DNA of 64,000 bases from Podospora pseudocomata (taxonomy: Eukaryota > Ascomycota > Sordariomycetes > Sordariales > Podosporaceae). Made by a program: the position numbers and the translations under genes. Positions 55,737-64,000 of the stretch are shown here, one piece after another (positions within the stretch are counted from its first letter, which is position 1; each line of letters opens with the position of its first letter). A model generated the notes under the pieces. The model did no database searches. It was not told where the DNA came from and worked only from the letters and a program-made list of their open reading frames with translations. The stretch covers positions 310,001 through 374,000 of the forward strand of contig NC_085891.1 of assembly GCF_035222375.1 (NCBI RefSeq), in the 5' to 3' direction.

Positions 55737-56270
55737 CGTGAACTTGGGATTGTGTGGTTTGGAGTTAGTGGGGCTGGTTTCAGGGGTACCAACAGCTTGG
55801 TGGACATGGCGAACCCATTTCTCTGCATCAGTCCGGGGGGGGGGTTAAGTGAACCTGTCACTTCTACGCATCGATTCATCACAATGAGGCTCATGGGACG
55901 GCTTCTTACTGGATACCGGGACGCTCCGAACCTTGGTGTGGAAGGGCACCTTGTGTGGGGGTCCTTGTCAGGGACTTGGCGTGGGTGATTGGGTTGCTCG
56001 TCTTGGCTGGTGCCCAACCTGACCCTCAAAGTTGAAGCCAGTCCTTCCTGCCTTGCTGCACCACCTGCCTTTCACATGACCGGGATAAGGGAGAAAGATT
56101 GACAGTTCAATCTTCACGTAGCACATGAAAAATTTGGATGTAGTTGGAAACGACGTCACCAAGCCTCGAGGTACGCGTCCACACACACCAGATCATCGGA
56201 CTTCCACTCCACCAGCAACCTGGAAACATCTCCAGGACCCATCACGCTACTGATCAGTTCCACATCGCCT
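55737..56270. other. Intergenic
   Basis: Promoter sides of the NLR gene and of the coiled-coil gene. Contains a G9 run at 55,838-55,846. No gene. Confidence 0.5.
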
Positions 56271-56789
56271 ATGGACGCAAACGCCCAACTCAACCCTCAG
56301 GCCCGGCTGGCACTAGAGCGAGTATCGCGGCTGGAAGTAATAACAAAGGAAAATACCTCGAGAAAGTGGGAGCTAGAGTACCAATGTAACGACCTGAAAG
56401 ACAAAGTCCGCAGATTGGAGGCACAACTTCGGGATAGTATACCTCTTAGCGATCCCAACAACATGAACCCAGCCATGATACCCGCAACAGCATTGGAGGT
56501 TAGCCTGCAACACAAGATTGCAGAACTTGGAAGCAAAGTCAAGAAGGTGGAGCAGCGACTTGGCGCGGAGATATCTCAAAACTGGGAGTTGACATATCAA
56601 TGCGAGGATCAAAAGGAGGAGATATCGCGGCTGCGGAATCAGTTGAGGAAGTACATCCAGGTGGATGACACTGAGTTCACCTTCTTATCATCCCCGACAG
56701 CCTTGGAAAAGCTACTGGAGGAGAGAATCCGGGAATTGGAGGGTGGGATAAGGTACCGGACAGGCCGAACCCGATCAAAGTCGTTCTGA
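56271..56789 (+). CDS. Coiled-coil protein with an internal duplication, 172 aa
   Basis: A single exon with a good start (CGCCTATGGAC). Almost wholly helical by eye, with Leu/Glu/Lys heptads. Two similar halves are visible: KWELEYQCNDLKDKVRRLEA to about ATALEVSLQHKIAELGSKVK, and NWELTYQCEDQKEEISRLRN to PTALEKLLEERIRELEGGI, about 75 residues apart. The C-terminus is basic (YRTGRTRSKSF). No known family. The layout suggests an oligomerising scaffold. It lies next to the NLR gene on the other side of a 534-bp gap, and a partnership with it is a guess. Confidence 0.68.
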   Translation: MDANAQLNPQARLALERVSRLEVITKENTSRKWELEYQCNDLKDKVRRLEAQLRDSIPLSDPNNMNPAMIPATALEVSLQHKIAELGSKVKKVEQRLGAEISQNWELTYQCEDQKEEISRLRNQLRKYIQVDDTEFTFLSSPTALEKLLEERIRELEGGIRYRTGRTRSKSF

Positions 56790-57813
56790 TTGTCTGGTTG
56801 TCGGTGTTGTCAGCGTCCACCATATGTCGTCTGGGATGTCACGGTGTTTGGTAATTACCTAGCGCATCACATCATGTTAGAATAGCTACACTCTCGTCAT
56901 ACAAGACTGTCCTTGTGATCATAACTATGCATAAAGCCGCATTTGTTGGCGAACGATAGTTCGCTAATTGCCAAGCCTTCTGTCATCTGCATGCAGGTTT
57001 GTTGTCGGGCAGCTGTACACCACCCGACATTGCGCATGGCATGCAGTAGCATAAAAAAGAGGTTCAAACCGACCTTGCCGACCCCGAAAATACAGGGAAT
57101 GTATCTGGTTCCGCAACAAGGTGCCGACAAGTAGTTCAAGGTGGGGGGCAAATGGTGTGCTCTGTGAGATGCCGGTGTTGATAACTGCCTTACTAGGCAC
57201 GAACCCAACGTGTCTTATGCATGCAAGCAGGGCTCTGCCATGTTGAGCAGAACGGCAATACCGTCTATCCCAAGCCTAACTTCATCAGGCGACCAATCCT
57301 TTACGCCTTGGAACCCGGCCACAGTCTTAGAATGAGCTTAGACGGTGCCAGCTGTCCCAGCCTTCCGACCGAGATCCTCAAAATTGAGGACAAAGAAAAT
57401 TGGGGAAGCATTTCCAGGCTATGAAGTTAGGCATGAGTGCAGTCAGTCTTGGATTGGCGTCGACATCGCCGTCTGAGGGCATTCACAGCCGCTAGTTTCA
57501 TCGTCTCCTATGACTTCGACGACGGAGACATTCGGGATCAACAAAGGCGCGAGGATGTATAAATCGTCTAGTTTCCTTCAAGGGAAAATAGAGTAGCACA
57601 GAGCTCGATAGAATATCACTTACCAGAAGTCATTACTACATACCTCACAGACCACACCTCACACCAATCCCCTACTGACCGGACGCTCAGTGGTAGCCCA
57701 ATCTCTCTTGCTCATATCTAGCAGAGCTTCACGTGAGTTGAACTTGAGCTCCATCTACTCACAACCGTAACAGCACAGAGTTATCTGACATTTCCAGACA
57801 CTCCCATTCAAAG
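56790..57813. other. Intergenic 1.0 kb
   Basis: Small frames only (for example 57221-57424) and no family content. 5' side of the next gene includes AC/TC-rich sequence. Confidence 0.5.
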
Positions 57814-58227
57814 ATGTCTGAAACCAACTCAAATCAACAGCTCGAGGTGTACACCAAGCCAGAGGGAGGCTTTTTCAGCCTCACATCCATCACCGAAGCT
57901 TACAAAAAGGCCCTCAGCGTTGCTTATCCGGCCACCAAGGACATTGCCGACGAGTTCTCCGGCAGGATCCCCGACATTGTCAACAAAGCCCGGCAGAGAG
58001 TCTCCGACCTCGTCTTCAACGTCCAAGAGCTGAAGTGGGAGATCGAACAGGCTCGTCGCACCATTGTCGAGACGAATGACAAGTTGCATGCGCTTCTCAA
58101 TCAGGAGGAGATCAAGGACGATCCGTTGGAGTGGGACATTGAGGAGCAGAAAAAGAACATCGACGGACCACCGGAGAAACCAACCAAGAGATATTATACG
58201 CCGAAGAATCAAGAGAAGTTCGCCTGA
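57814..58227 (+). CDS. Hypothetical protein, 137 aa
   Basis: A single exon with ATG in a strong context (CAAAGATGTCT). No signal peptide or membrane segment. The middle is helical and amphipathic (ADEFSGRIPDIVNKARQRVS, then ELKWEIEQARRTIVETNDKL, a possible coiled coil). The tail is Pro/Lys/Tyr-rich. Codon use is strongly biased to C in third positions, like a well-expressed fungal gene, which supports reality. No family recognised. Confidence 0.65.
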   Translation: MSETNSNQQLEVYTKPEGGFFSLTSITEAYKKALSVAYPATKDIADEFSGRIPDIVNKARQRVSDLVFNVQELKWEIEQARRTIVETNDKLHALLNQEEIKDDPLEWDIEEQKKNIDGPPEKPTKRYYTPKNQEKFA

Positions 58228-58471
58228 AAGTGGAAGGAAAGCTAGAGGTTTTTTGGCAGCGTCGGAGTCTGGAGAAGAGTGAATTTACATTATTTCGGAT
58301 AATCTTTGCATGGTTTAAGATCCAAAGAAGTAGGGACCGATGTCTCCTTCCTTCTGATTACACATGTAATACACCCGTCCACAAGAGAAGCTCAATGTTT
58401 ATAAACCCCTATTTACCCCTGTTATTTCAACATTTTCATCATCATCGTTCGTGTTAAGTGCCATGTACCCT

Positions 58472-59284
58472 CTAAATCAACATGGATCCCACTCCCAAAG
58501 CAACAGCCATAATAAACCCAGGGACGACAGCGCCGCTCATAGCAGAAGACCCAGCAGGGGCGGTAGTACCAGCAGGAGTAGTCTCGGTACTGGTTGTGGG
58601 ATCCTGAGTTGCAGACTCTTCAGTTTGGGTGGTCGTGACATCCTGGCCATCCGTAGTCGGGGCAGTGACCGAGCTGGTAGAAGTAGTCAGGGTGAGGGTC
58701 GTGCTGGTTCCTTCGTCGTCCGAGTCCGAGTCCGAGTCATCTCCATTGGAGTTCACCAAATTGAGGGCCCTCGTTCCGTTCCCTTTCTGAGCCTCATCGC
58801 CATTCCGACCAAAAACCTCATAACTGGCCCAGCTGTTGCCGTTAGGTTTAAGTGAAACACAGCCTTCAAAGTAGTAATTGCTAGCGCAAATGCTGCTCCC
58901 ATCTGCAGTGACACCTCCGCCAGCATTGGTACAGGAAACCAACAGTTGCGAGAATGTGCGTGAGAAGTTGTCGAAAAAATCGTTGATGTCGTAGCTGCCT
59001 GGGCTGAGGCAAGCACGGCAGTTGTGGATGTAACCATACCACGCGTTTTCGCGGTCTTCATTGGAAATACACACGCAGTCGCGGGATTCTTTGTCGGACC
59101 TTGTGTTCTTCCAGTCGATTCCCTGGCACTTCATGATGGCGTTTGCAATCTTGGTGCAACCACACTTTTCCAGCTTGTCGCTTGTCGGGTCCATCCTCTG
59201 CTGAGGGGGGGGCGGGCCGCGGGCGAAAACGCCAAGGCCGGTAAGAAGAGCCGAAGCGAGGAGAAATTGCATAGGAAGATGCAT
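58472..59284 (-). CDS. Cys-rich, GPI-anchored surface protein, 270 aa
   Basis: Signal peptide to about residue 22 (MQFLLASALLTGLGVFARG), then a folded region of about 140 residues with about ten cysteines (CGCTKIANAIMKC, DCVCISN, NCRAC, LLVSC, ICASN, EGCVSL). After it come an acidic stretch and a Ser/Thr-rich stalk (TSTTLTLTTSTSSVTAPTT), and a hydrophobic C-terminus typical for GPI attachment (GAVVPGFIMAVALGVGSMLI) preceded by small residues (SSAMSG). The Cys pattern and stalk resemble fungal GPI-anchored cell-wall proteins with an extracellular Cys-rich domain, but I would not name CFEM without the exact spacing. The start could also be the Met at position 5 of the frame. Cell surface or wall location is inferred. 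Confidence 0.82.
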   Translation of the reverse strand: MHLPMQFLLASALLTGLGVFARGPPPPQQRMDPTSDKLEKCGCTKIANAIMKCQGIDWKNTRSDKESRDCVCISNEDRENAWYGYIHNCRACLSPGSYDINDFFDNFSRTFSQLLVSCTNAGGGVTADGSSICASNYYFEGCVSLKPNGNSWASYEVFGRNGDEAQKGNGTRALNLVNSNGDDSDSDSDDEGTSTTLTLTTSTSSVTAPTTDGQDVTTTQTEESATQDPTTSTETTPAGTTAPAGSSAMSGAVVPGFIMAVALGVGSMLI

Positions 59285-59578
59285 CTTGTATGCGCGCGTT
59301 GGTGCTGCTGAAAGAGTGACTATAGTTGGTGGTCAACGTCAGTGAAAGACAATGTTAGGCCAAAGAAACAAATCACCCCGACACGTCTACTAGCACAGGG
59401 GCTAAGACTGTTTTCCTTTTCTTAGTAATCCGATGGGATTGGGATCCTGGTCAGAAGGGATAAGGCCTGTGCAATTGCTTCTCAGTGGCAACTGGGTCCA
59501 AATAAAGGGGGTAGCATCTCCTGCACAGCCTTGTCCAACCCTAACCCAGCGAGTGTATGCGCCAAGTCTTTTAGCTAC

Positions 59579-59609
59579 GATAAGATAAAAGCTTTACCTT
59601 ATCGATAAG
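59579..59609. promoter_or_regulatory. GATA-factor binding cluster
   Basis: Four GATA cores in 31 bp (GATAAGATAA, then TTATCGATAAG), arranged as a near palindrome around GCTTTA. Fungal GATA factors (nitrogen, light or iron regulators) bind such paired sites. It is nearer the HSP30 gene than the GPI gene. Confidence 0.5.
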
Positions 59610-59648
59610 CAGCTTCGGATCAGCTTACCAAGTTCAAGCAGCGACAGT

Positions 59649-59661
59649 TTCTGGAAATTTC
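59649..59661 (+). promoter_or_regulatory. Heat-shock element (three perfect units)
   Basis: TTCTGGAAATTTC fits TTCnnGAAnnTTC exactly. It lies 385 bp upstream of the HSP30 start. Heat-shock factor would bind here. Confidence 0.7.
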
Positions 59662-59774
59662 CAGCACTCCCAAACAGCTGTGGGTGCAGTGACTTCCAGT
59701 GGTTTCCAGCACTTGCTGGTCTGCTTTGGTAATGCTGTTTCCAGGCATCCGAGTGTCGCGTTTTAACAAGACGA

Positions 59775-59787
59775 TTCTGGAGCATTC
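59775..59787 (+). promoter_or_regulatory. Second heat-shock element (one imperfect unit)
   Basis: TTCTGGAGCATTC has TTC, GAG (for GAA) and TTC units at the right 5-bp step, 259 bp upstream of the HSP30 start. Confidence 0.5.
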
Positions 59788-60045
59788 GCAACACCTTCAA
59801 AGCTTCGCAATGTTAGTGTAGTCTAGATACAGCTCAAATGAATACTTAAGTTGCCAGTTTTGCGCTTTCTTTGTCCAAACGTTCTCATCGGAATCAGCAT
59901 CAGCATCAACAAACAAACACTTAATCGCTAGCCTCAACACAACAACCCAAGCCTTCCAACCACGCTCAAAGAACATCACTCAGCTACAACAACTTCAAAA
60001 ATACAATCTATCACCCGCATCAACAAGAACACTCCAACAGTCAAC

Positions 60046-60789
60046 ATGTCGATGTTCTTTGCCCCCGCTTTCTGCGCTCCCGAGGAGCCCAACTTCATGC
60101 CTCTCTTCCGCTTCCTTGATGAGTGGGAACAAGCCCAGCAACAGCAACAGCCTGAGCGCAAGCACCAGCAGCAACAGCGCCCCAAGACGCAGCAGCCCCA
60201 GCAGCCTCACCTTCAGCAGCAGCCACGACAGAGGGCTCTTCCCCAGGCTCGGCCTAAGCGCTTCCAGCCAGCCTTTGATGTGCGGGAGGTAGAGGATGCG
60301 TATGAGCTCTACGCCGACCTTCCTGGTGTTGCAAAGGAAAACATCACCATTGAGTTCCCCGAAGACCAGACAATCACCATCTCTGGCAAAGTCGAGCGCA
60401 ACTACGAGCAGCTGTTCGCGCCATCCCAAGAGACCATCTCTGAGAACCCCGAGGAGCAGCCAAGACCAAGAAGCCCTTACCAGGCGACTGTCGAGGACGA
60501 CACCGAGGATGAGGAGTACGACGCCGTCACTCCTGTGACCAGCCGCCCTGCCTCCCCTACCACCCCCACTGCCATTGTCAAGCAGCCTGCCCAGCAACAA
60601 ACCCAGCAGACACCAACACCTGCCAAGTACTGGCTCCAGGAGAGAAACTTTGGCGAGTTTTCCAGGACATTCCAATTCCCTGGCCGCATCAACACCGACG
60701 AGGTCACCGCCGCCCTTGAGCACGGCATTCTTAGAATCCGGGTTCCCAAGGCCAAGGCTTATGAGAGGAGACGGATCACCATTCTCTAA
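60046..60789 (+). CDS. hsp30: Small heat-shock protein (HSP30/Hsp20 family), 247 aa
   Basis: ATP-independent chaperone that binds unfolding proteins under heat stress. Opens MSMFFAPAFCAPEEPNFMPL, then a Gln-rich stretch (residues 30-65, many QQQ). The alpha-crystallin domain starts FQPAFDVREVEDAYELYADL with PGVAKENITIEFPEDQTITI and continues, after an acidic/Thr/Pro insert (about 130-200), in NFGEFSRTFQFPGRINTDEV and ALEHGILRIRVPKA. The insert is typical of fungal HSP30s. The C-terminus ends RRRITIL, an I-x-I-like contact. A single exon, common for stress genes. Heat-shock elements lie upstream. Confidence 0.95.
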   Translation: MSMFFAPAFCAPEEPNFMPLFRFLDEWEQAQQQQQPERKHQQQQRPKTQQPQQPHLQQQPRQRALPQARPKRFQPAFDVREVEDAYELYADLPGVAKENITIEFPEDQTITISGKVERNYEQLFAPSQETISENPEEQPRPRSPYQATVEDDTEDEEYDAVTPVTSRPASPTTPTAIVKQPAQQQTQQTPTPAKYWLQERNFGEFSRTFQFPGRINTDEVTAALEHGILRIRVPKAKAYERRRITIL

Positions 60790-61819
60790 GCGGAGGGTTG
60801 CGATGAATAGCACCTAGAACATGTACTATCAGGAAGGGAATTTGGCGTTCTGGAATTGGGATTTTGAAGGCTTCAGTGCAAATAGTGTAATGGATGAACT
60901 GATCTCAGGGTTTGGGTGGACTTGTAACAACATGGAATAGAAGTGATTTTCATAAACATTTTTGCACTTGCACCTATTCTGCTTCTACCTAGTGACATGG
61001 AAGTATCGTGACTAAAACTGACAATGTGTGGGACACTGAAGGGCCTGGGTTTTCCCAGACCCACACCGGTTTGCTCTGGGGCTGGATTTTCTTACTGTTT
61101 TCCTTTTAAAACAAACAACCAACTACTGTAATACTAATTTGTTTACCATTTTCTGGCCAATTTTGGCCTCATTTTCGCAGCCAGTGACTTTCCTAGGTCA
61201 CCAGCCCAACACAATGTGTTGCCTCGAGTATGCTACACTCAAACAATCTGACTATTACAATCTAGACCTCCTACGTCAAGTGCAATGCCCTTCCACTGTC
61301 TTGTCGCTGGCAATCGTCGAAACTGTTTTCCTGTGATGTTATTAGTAATTTGCAGCGGTTTTGCGTACAACCAAGATGGGCGAACCTACGTCGAATAGTG
61401 TACAGTTGTTGCTGTTCGCAAGGAACGAGTGGTATTACCCGAATCACGCTTGTGAGGTTAATGACTCGTCGTGGTTGTGGCAGCAGATGAAGTTGGATAA
61501 TACGGCACACATCTCGCCGGTGAGCCAACGAGGCCGGGGGGTCTTAGAGAATTTTGTTTGGGACCCCTCTAGCCACCTAAATCCCTAACCCTGAGAAGAA
61601 AATCCAAGAATCCAGCACTTACTTCCCACTTACTCCGATGTTACAACGTGCACCAGGAATGGATACAGACTGCAAGGCAGTACGCCGAAGGTGAATATGA
61701 CAGGATGATCGAAGGTTGTGACAAGCGTCTCAGACACGGGTTCACTGTCAACAACAGGTTGTTCTAACAAAGAGCTACTGAAAGTAGATTGTAGACAAAT
61801 GAACTTGAATTGCTTGCAT

Positions 61820-61862
61820 GAGGAATCAGATTCCTCGACACGGGGAGCGCCCGGCGCTCCCC
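61820..61862. repeat. Two adjacent perfect inverted repeats
   Basis: GAGGAATC-A-GATTCCTC (61820-61836) followed after five bases by GGGGAGCGCC-C-GGCGCTCCCC (61842-61862). Each can fold into a hairpin with a one-base centre (or form a cruciform). Confidence 0.85.
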
Positions 61863-61912
61863 CCTATTTATGTCAAGCTATCTACATATATTTCTGAAGT
61901 ATCTTTGTACCT

Positions 61913-62020
61913 TGCTCAGTGTGCTCAGTGGTCTTGGCGGCTGAGCAGACTGAGCAACCTTTCATGATCAATGTGCTCAGTGTGCTCAGTGGTCTTGGCC
62001 ACTGATCAGACTGAGCACCT
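61913..62020. repeat. Spaced tandem duplicate of a 47-bp GCTCAG/TGAGC-rich unit
   Basis: Copies at about 61913-61960 and 61974-62020, reading TGCTCAGTGTGCTCAGTGGT then CTTGGC and CAGACTGAGCA with few differences. Each unit has self-complementary ends (GCTCAGT / ACTGAGC). Confidence 0.8.
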
Positions 62021-62357
62021 CCTGATTGGTCGTATGGGGGCTTATGGGTCTTTCCATCCCTGGCCCAATGATTGGCTGAGGTGCCCAGCACCTCGGGTAC
62101 CACCCAGTGGTTCCTGTACAAGGGTATTACGCTTGGGACGTAACATCCGACTTCCAAGATAGATTCGATGTTACTTACACTGCTTTTCCGAAAGCTTTGC
62201 ATATATATTTTAAATAGTTACCTTTTTTTTAAAAAGAAACAAAAGTAAAAAATATCGGTAATATTTATTTTTGGGCTATTTCATACTAACGTTAAATATT
62301 TTTTTTATCTTTTTATAAAACAGTAGTAAAAGTTATATATCCTTAAAATTAGGTTAA

Positions 62358-62534
62358 TGTCACGGCAGGGCAGACCACTGCGCCAAACTTGTTGTGATTG
62401 CTATCAAAAGCTACAAGTGAGCCAAGCTTCCTGGCTTGGCTCGCTCCAGTGGTATATATATGGTTGTGAGGGCAGCGTTTCCCGAGGCAAAGGCACAAGT
62501 AAGAAATTGCTTATTCATAGGATTTTGATCTAAA

Positions 62535-62566
<32 letters not shown>

Positions 62567-62901
62567 GAATTACAATCCTGTGGCCTTGCACTCAGCAATA
62601 AGCACCCACAGGAGCAACCCATCTTGCCAGACCGGGTAGGTGGGGCACGTGGCAGTATGTGTCAGATAACACGATGCACTCTTGAGGGTGAATATCATGG
62701 GGGTTGCAACAGTGTGATTGTATTGCTTGTCCTTGTGTGTGCTCCTGTTCCTTCAAAGCCTGAGAACCTCAATTATATCTATACATGGTGACAGCATTGG
62801 TGGCAAATGGTACCATGTCCAGCTGAACTGGTTACGTCAGTTTCAGCTTCCATGAGCTCCTATTCAGCTTGGTTGACCAGAACCCTTTTCTGTCTGACAC
62901 A
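62358..62901 (-). mobile_element. Probable 3' LTR of the copia element
   Basis: A segment of about 540 bp on the pol-distal side of the copia genes. Read on the minus strand it begins TGTGTCAGACAG right after a purine tract (GAGGGG) and ends GCCGTGACA, so TG...CA ends with TGTCA/TGACA inverted termini. The 5' LTR lies outside the window, so the limits cannot be confirmed. Confidence 0.5.
62538..62565 (+). repeat. Microsatellite (GAAA)7
   Basis: Seven perfect GAAA units inside the probable LTR of the copia element. Confidence 0.95.
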
Positions 62902-62948
62902 CCCCTCAGATCTAGCCGAGCCTGGATCTGGACCATACCATTTAGAAT

Positions 62949-64000
62949 CTAGGTCTTTGGTTCTGTGACCCCTATTTGCTGGAGGAAACGCTGGTGGAGT
63001 GGACTGCTCAGAGCTTTAGTCAAGCCGTCAGCTGTCATACTGTTTGAGGGTGTGTATTCGATTTTTATCGTTTTGCGGTTGACCTCCTGTCGAAGCCAAT
63101 GGTTGTGAATATCCACATGCCGGAGCTTGGTTTGCAAAGTAGCCATTTCTGCAGTCACCAGCCTAATGGTTTGCTTGTTATCACACTGAATGGTGATGTG
63201 GTGTTGATCTAGTTGAACTTTCAGTTCGTCAAGCAGACGATTTATAAATAACCCTTCTTTCGTAGCTTGTGCGAGGGCGAGGAGCTCAGCTTCGGTGGTT
63301 GAGGTGGTGACTGTGTCTTGCTTATTGGCTCTCCATCCAATTAGGCCGCCAAACAGCTTCATCGTGTAGGCTTGCGAGCTTTTCCGGTCGAGCGAATTAT
63401 CAGCAAATGAGGCATCGCTGGCAACAACAAATTCGTCTTCACCCCCCTAACCTCAACGCCAGTGTTCGAGTGTTATAGAGATAATGCAGCACTTGATCGG
63501 CTGCTTTATGGTGTTGTGGTCCAGGATTGGTGTTGAATCTAACCAGCCGTGATGCCGCAAATGCTATATCTGGTCTGGTAACCACTGCGGCGTATAAGAT
63601 GGATCCAGTCTTTTGCTGGAAAGCCGTGATCGACCGAGGCTCGGCCTTGCCCTCGTATGGCAGCAATTCTGTTGTAGCCATTGGGATCTTGACCTTTGTA
63701 CTGTTGGTTTCTTTGCTAGCCAGGGTGACGATTTTGTCGAAGTAGGCTGTCTGAGAAAGCCAAATCAGGCCTTTGGTTCTATCTCTGAGAACCTCAATCC
63801 CTAGGAACCATTGGAGGTCGTTTCCACCCGTTAATTGGTATCTTTGCCGCAGTTGTGATGCTAAGGTTCGAGCTGCAGCTGTATCCTTCTTTCGATAGGC
63901 AAACACAATGTCGTCAACATAGAAGAACACCAGAATTCCATTCCGAATTAGAATGCATGGTTCGTGCGGAACACTCTGAAATCCCAAGGTTTGTAAGGTC
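62949..64000 (-). mobile_element. Ty1/copia retrotransposon, pol 3' part (reverse transcriptase and RNase H)
   Basis: Minus-strand homology to copia Pol. The reverse-transcriptase end has the catalytic FYVDDIVFA box and the DLQWFLGIEV and SILYAAVVTRPDIAFAASRL segments; the RNase H part has TSTTEAELLALAQATKE, CDNKQTIRLV and LRHVDIHNHWLRQEV. The element continues beyond the right edge, so gag, protease and integrase are not visible. The visible part looks broken, with about one break, and is otherwise well conserved, so it is a fairly young fossil copy. Confidence 0.92.

Larger units (their letters stand above)
59285..60045. promoter_or_regulatory. Divergent promoter region, GPI-protein and HSP30 genes
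   Basis: 761 bp between the two starts. Holds the two heat-shock elements and the GATA cluster listed separately. No coding frame. Confidence 0.7.
60790..62357. other. Repeat-bearing intergenic stretch
   Basis: No supportable gene. It contains paired perfect inverted repeats near 61,820-61,862, a spaced duplicate of 47 bp (61,913-62,020), and an AT-rich run (about 62,200-62,350) that may be mutated repeat DNA at the border of the retroelement. Confidence 0.5.

Noticed and set aside
59995-60813. 272-codon Leu-rich minus-strand frame over HSP30
   Set aside because: Antisense of the HSP30 gene; Leu richness reflects CAG/AAG codons of the Gln/Lys-rich protein.
61635-62171. Eight-base direct repeat GATGTTAC flanking 530 bp, considered as an hAT-type target duplication
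   Set aside because: No terminal inverted repeats inside it, and an 8-base match at this distance is expected by chance.
1-64000. Search by eye for tRNA genes, rRNA and CRISPR-like arrays
   Set aside because: No convincing B-box with matching A-box and stem, no rRNA segments, and no regularly spaced repeats with unique spacers were seen.

Overview
The window is nuclear DNA of a filamentous ascomycete (Pezizomycotina, most likely a sordariomycete). The evidence is short (47-122 bp) introns with CTAAC/CTGAC-like branch sites and NAG acceptors, a large-subunit catalase close to the Neurospora CAT-1 type, an ascomycete laccase with a C-terminal DSGL plug, an HSP30-type small heat-shock protein, and fungus-only families such as SesB-like hydrolase and NACHT proteins. 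Several broken genes carry nonsense changes of the kind repeat-induced mutation or CpG decay leaves. Exon boundaries were set by hand from splice signals plus frame continuity. Gene names are by recognition of protein families, not by database search.

Layout. 0-12 kb: catalase (cut by the left edge), a Gly-rich mini-protein, a QutC/QA-4-like 3-dehydroshikimate dehydratase divergent from a dead 6-phosphogluconate dehydrogenase paralogue, a CorA-like membrane protein, and a secreted laccase. 12-14.7 kb: a gene-poor stretch. 14.7-23 kb: a hypothetical membrane protein, an SGNH hydrolase, the mitochondrial pyruvate carrier subunit MPC1, a 50-residue secreted peptide with six cysteines, and a head-to-head pair of diverged secreted paralogues. 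23-30 kb: a small metabolic run of 2-oxoglutarate/Fe(II) oxygenase, CmcJ/AsaB-like oxidoreductase, M20 amidohydrolase, alpha/beta hydrolase and GNAT acetyltransferase, without a backbone synthase.

30-57 kb is the accessory part. It carries a caspase-fold protein whose catalytic His position reads Gln, a Fic gene with two frameshifts, a large F-box-like/2EXR-like protein and its broken paralogue (with a 353-bp solo LTR inside), a heavily decayed unknown gene, a Myb-type DNA-binding protein, a protein with deaminase-like HAE and CC-x3-C motifs, an Ap4A phosphorylase, and three SesB-like alpha/beta hydrolase genes. One SesB-like gene is fused to a NACHT NTPase with an odd Val/Lys/Glu repeat tail. 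A near-identical second solo LTR sits exactly at the 3' end of another SesB-like gene and supplies its stop codon. This concentration of NLR, caspase, Fic, deaminase and hydrolase domains looks like a fungal self/non-self or conflict-system neighbourhood and is the most interesting part of the window.

57-64 kb: a small hypothetical protein, a Cys-rich GPI-anchored surface protein, HSP30 with heat-shock elements and a GATA cluster upstream, a repeat-rich AT-rich stretch, and the 3' end of a Ty1/copia retrotransposon running off the right edge.
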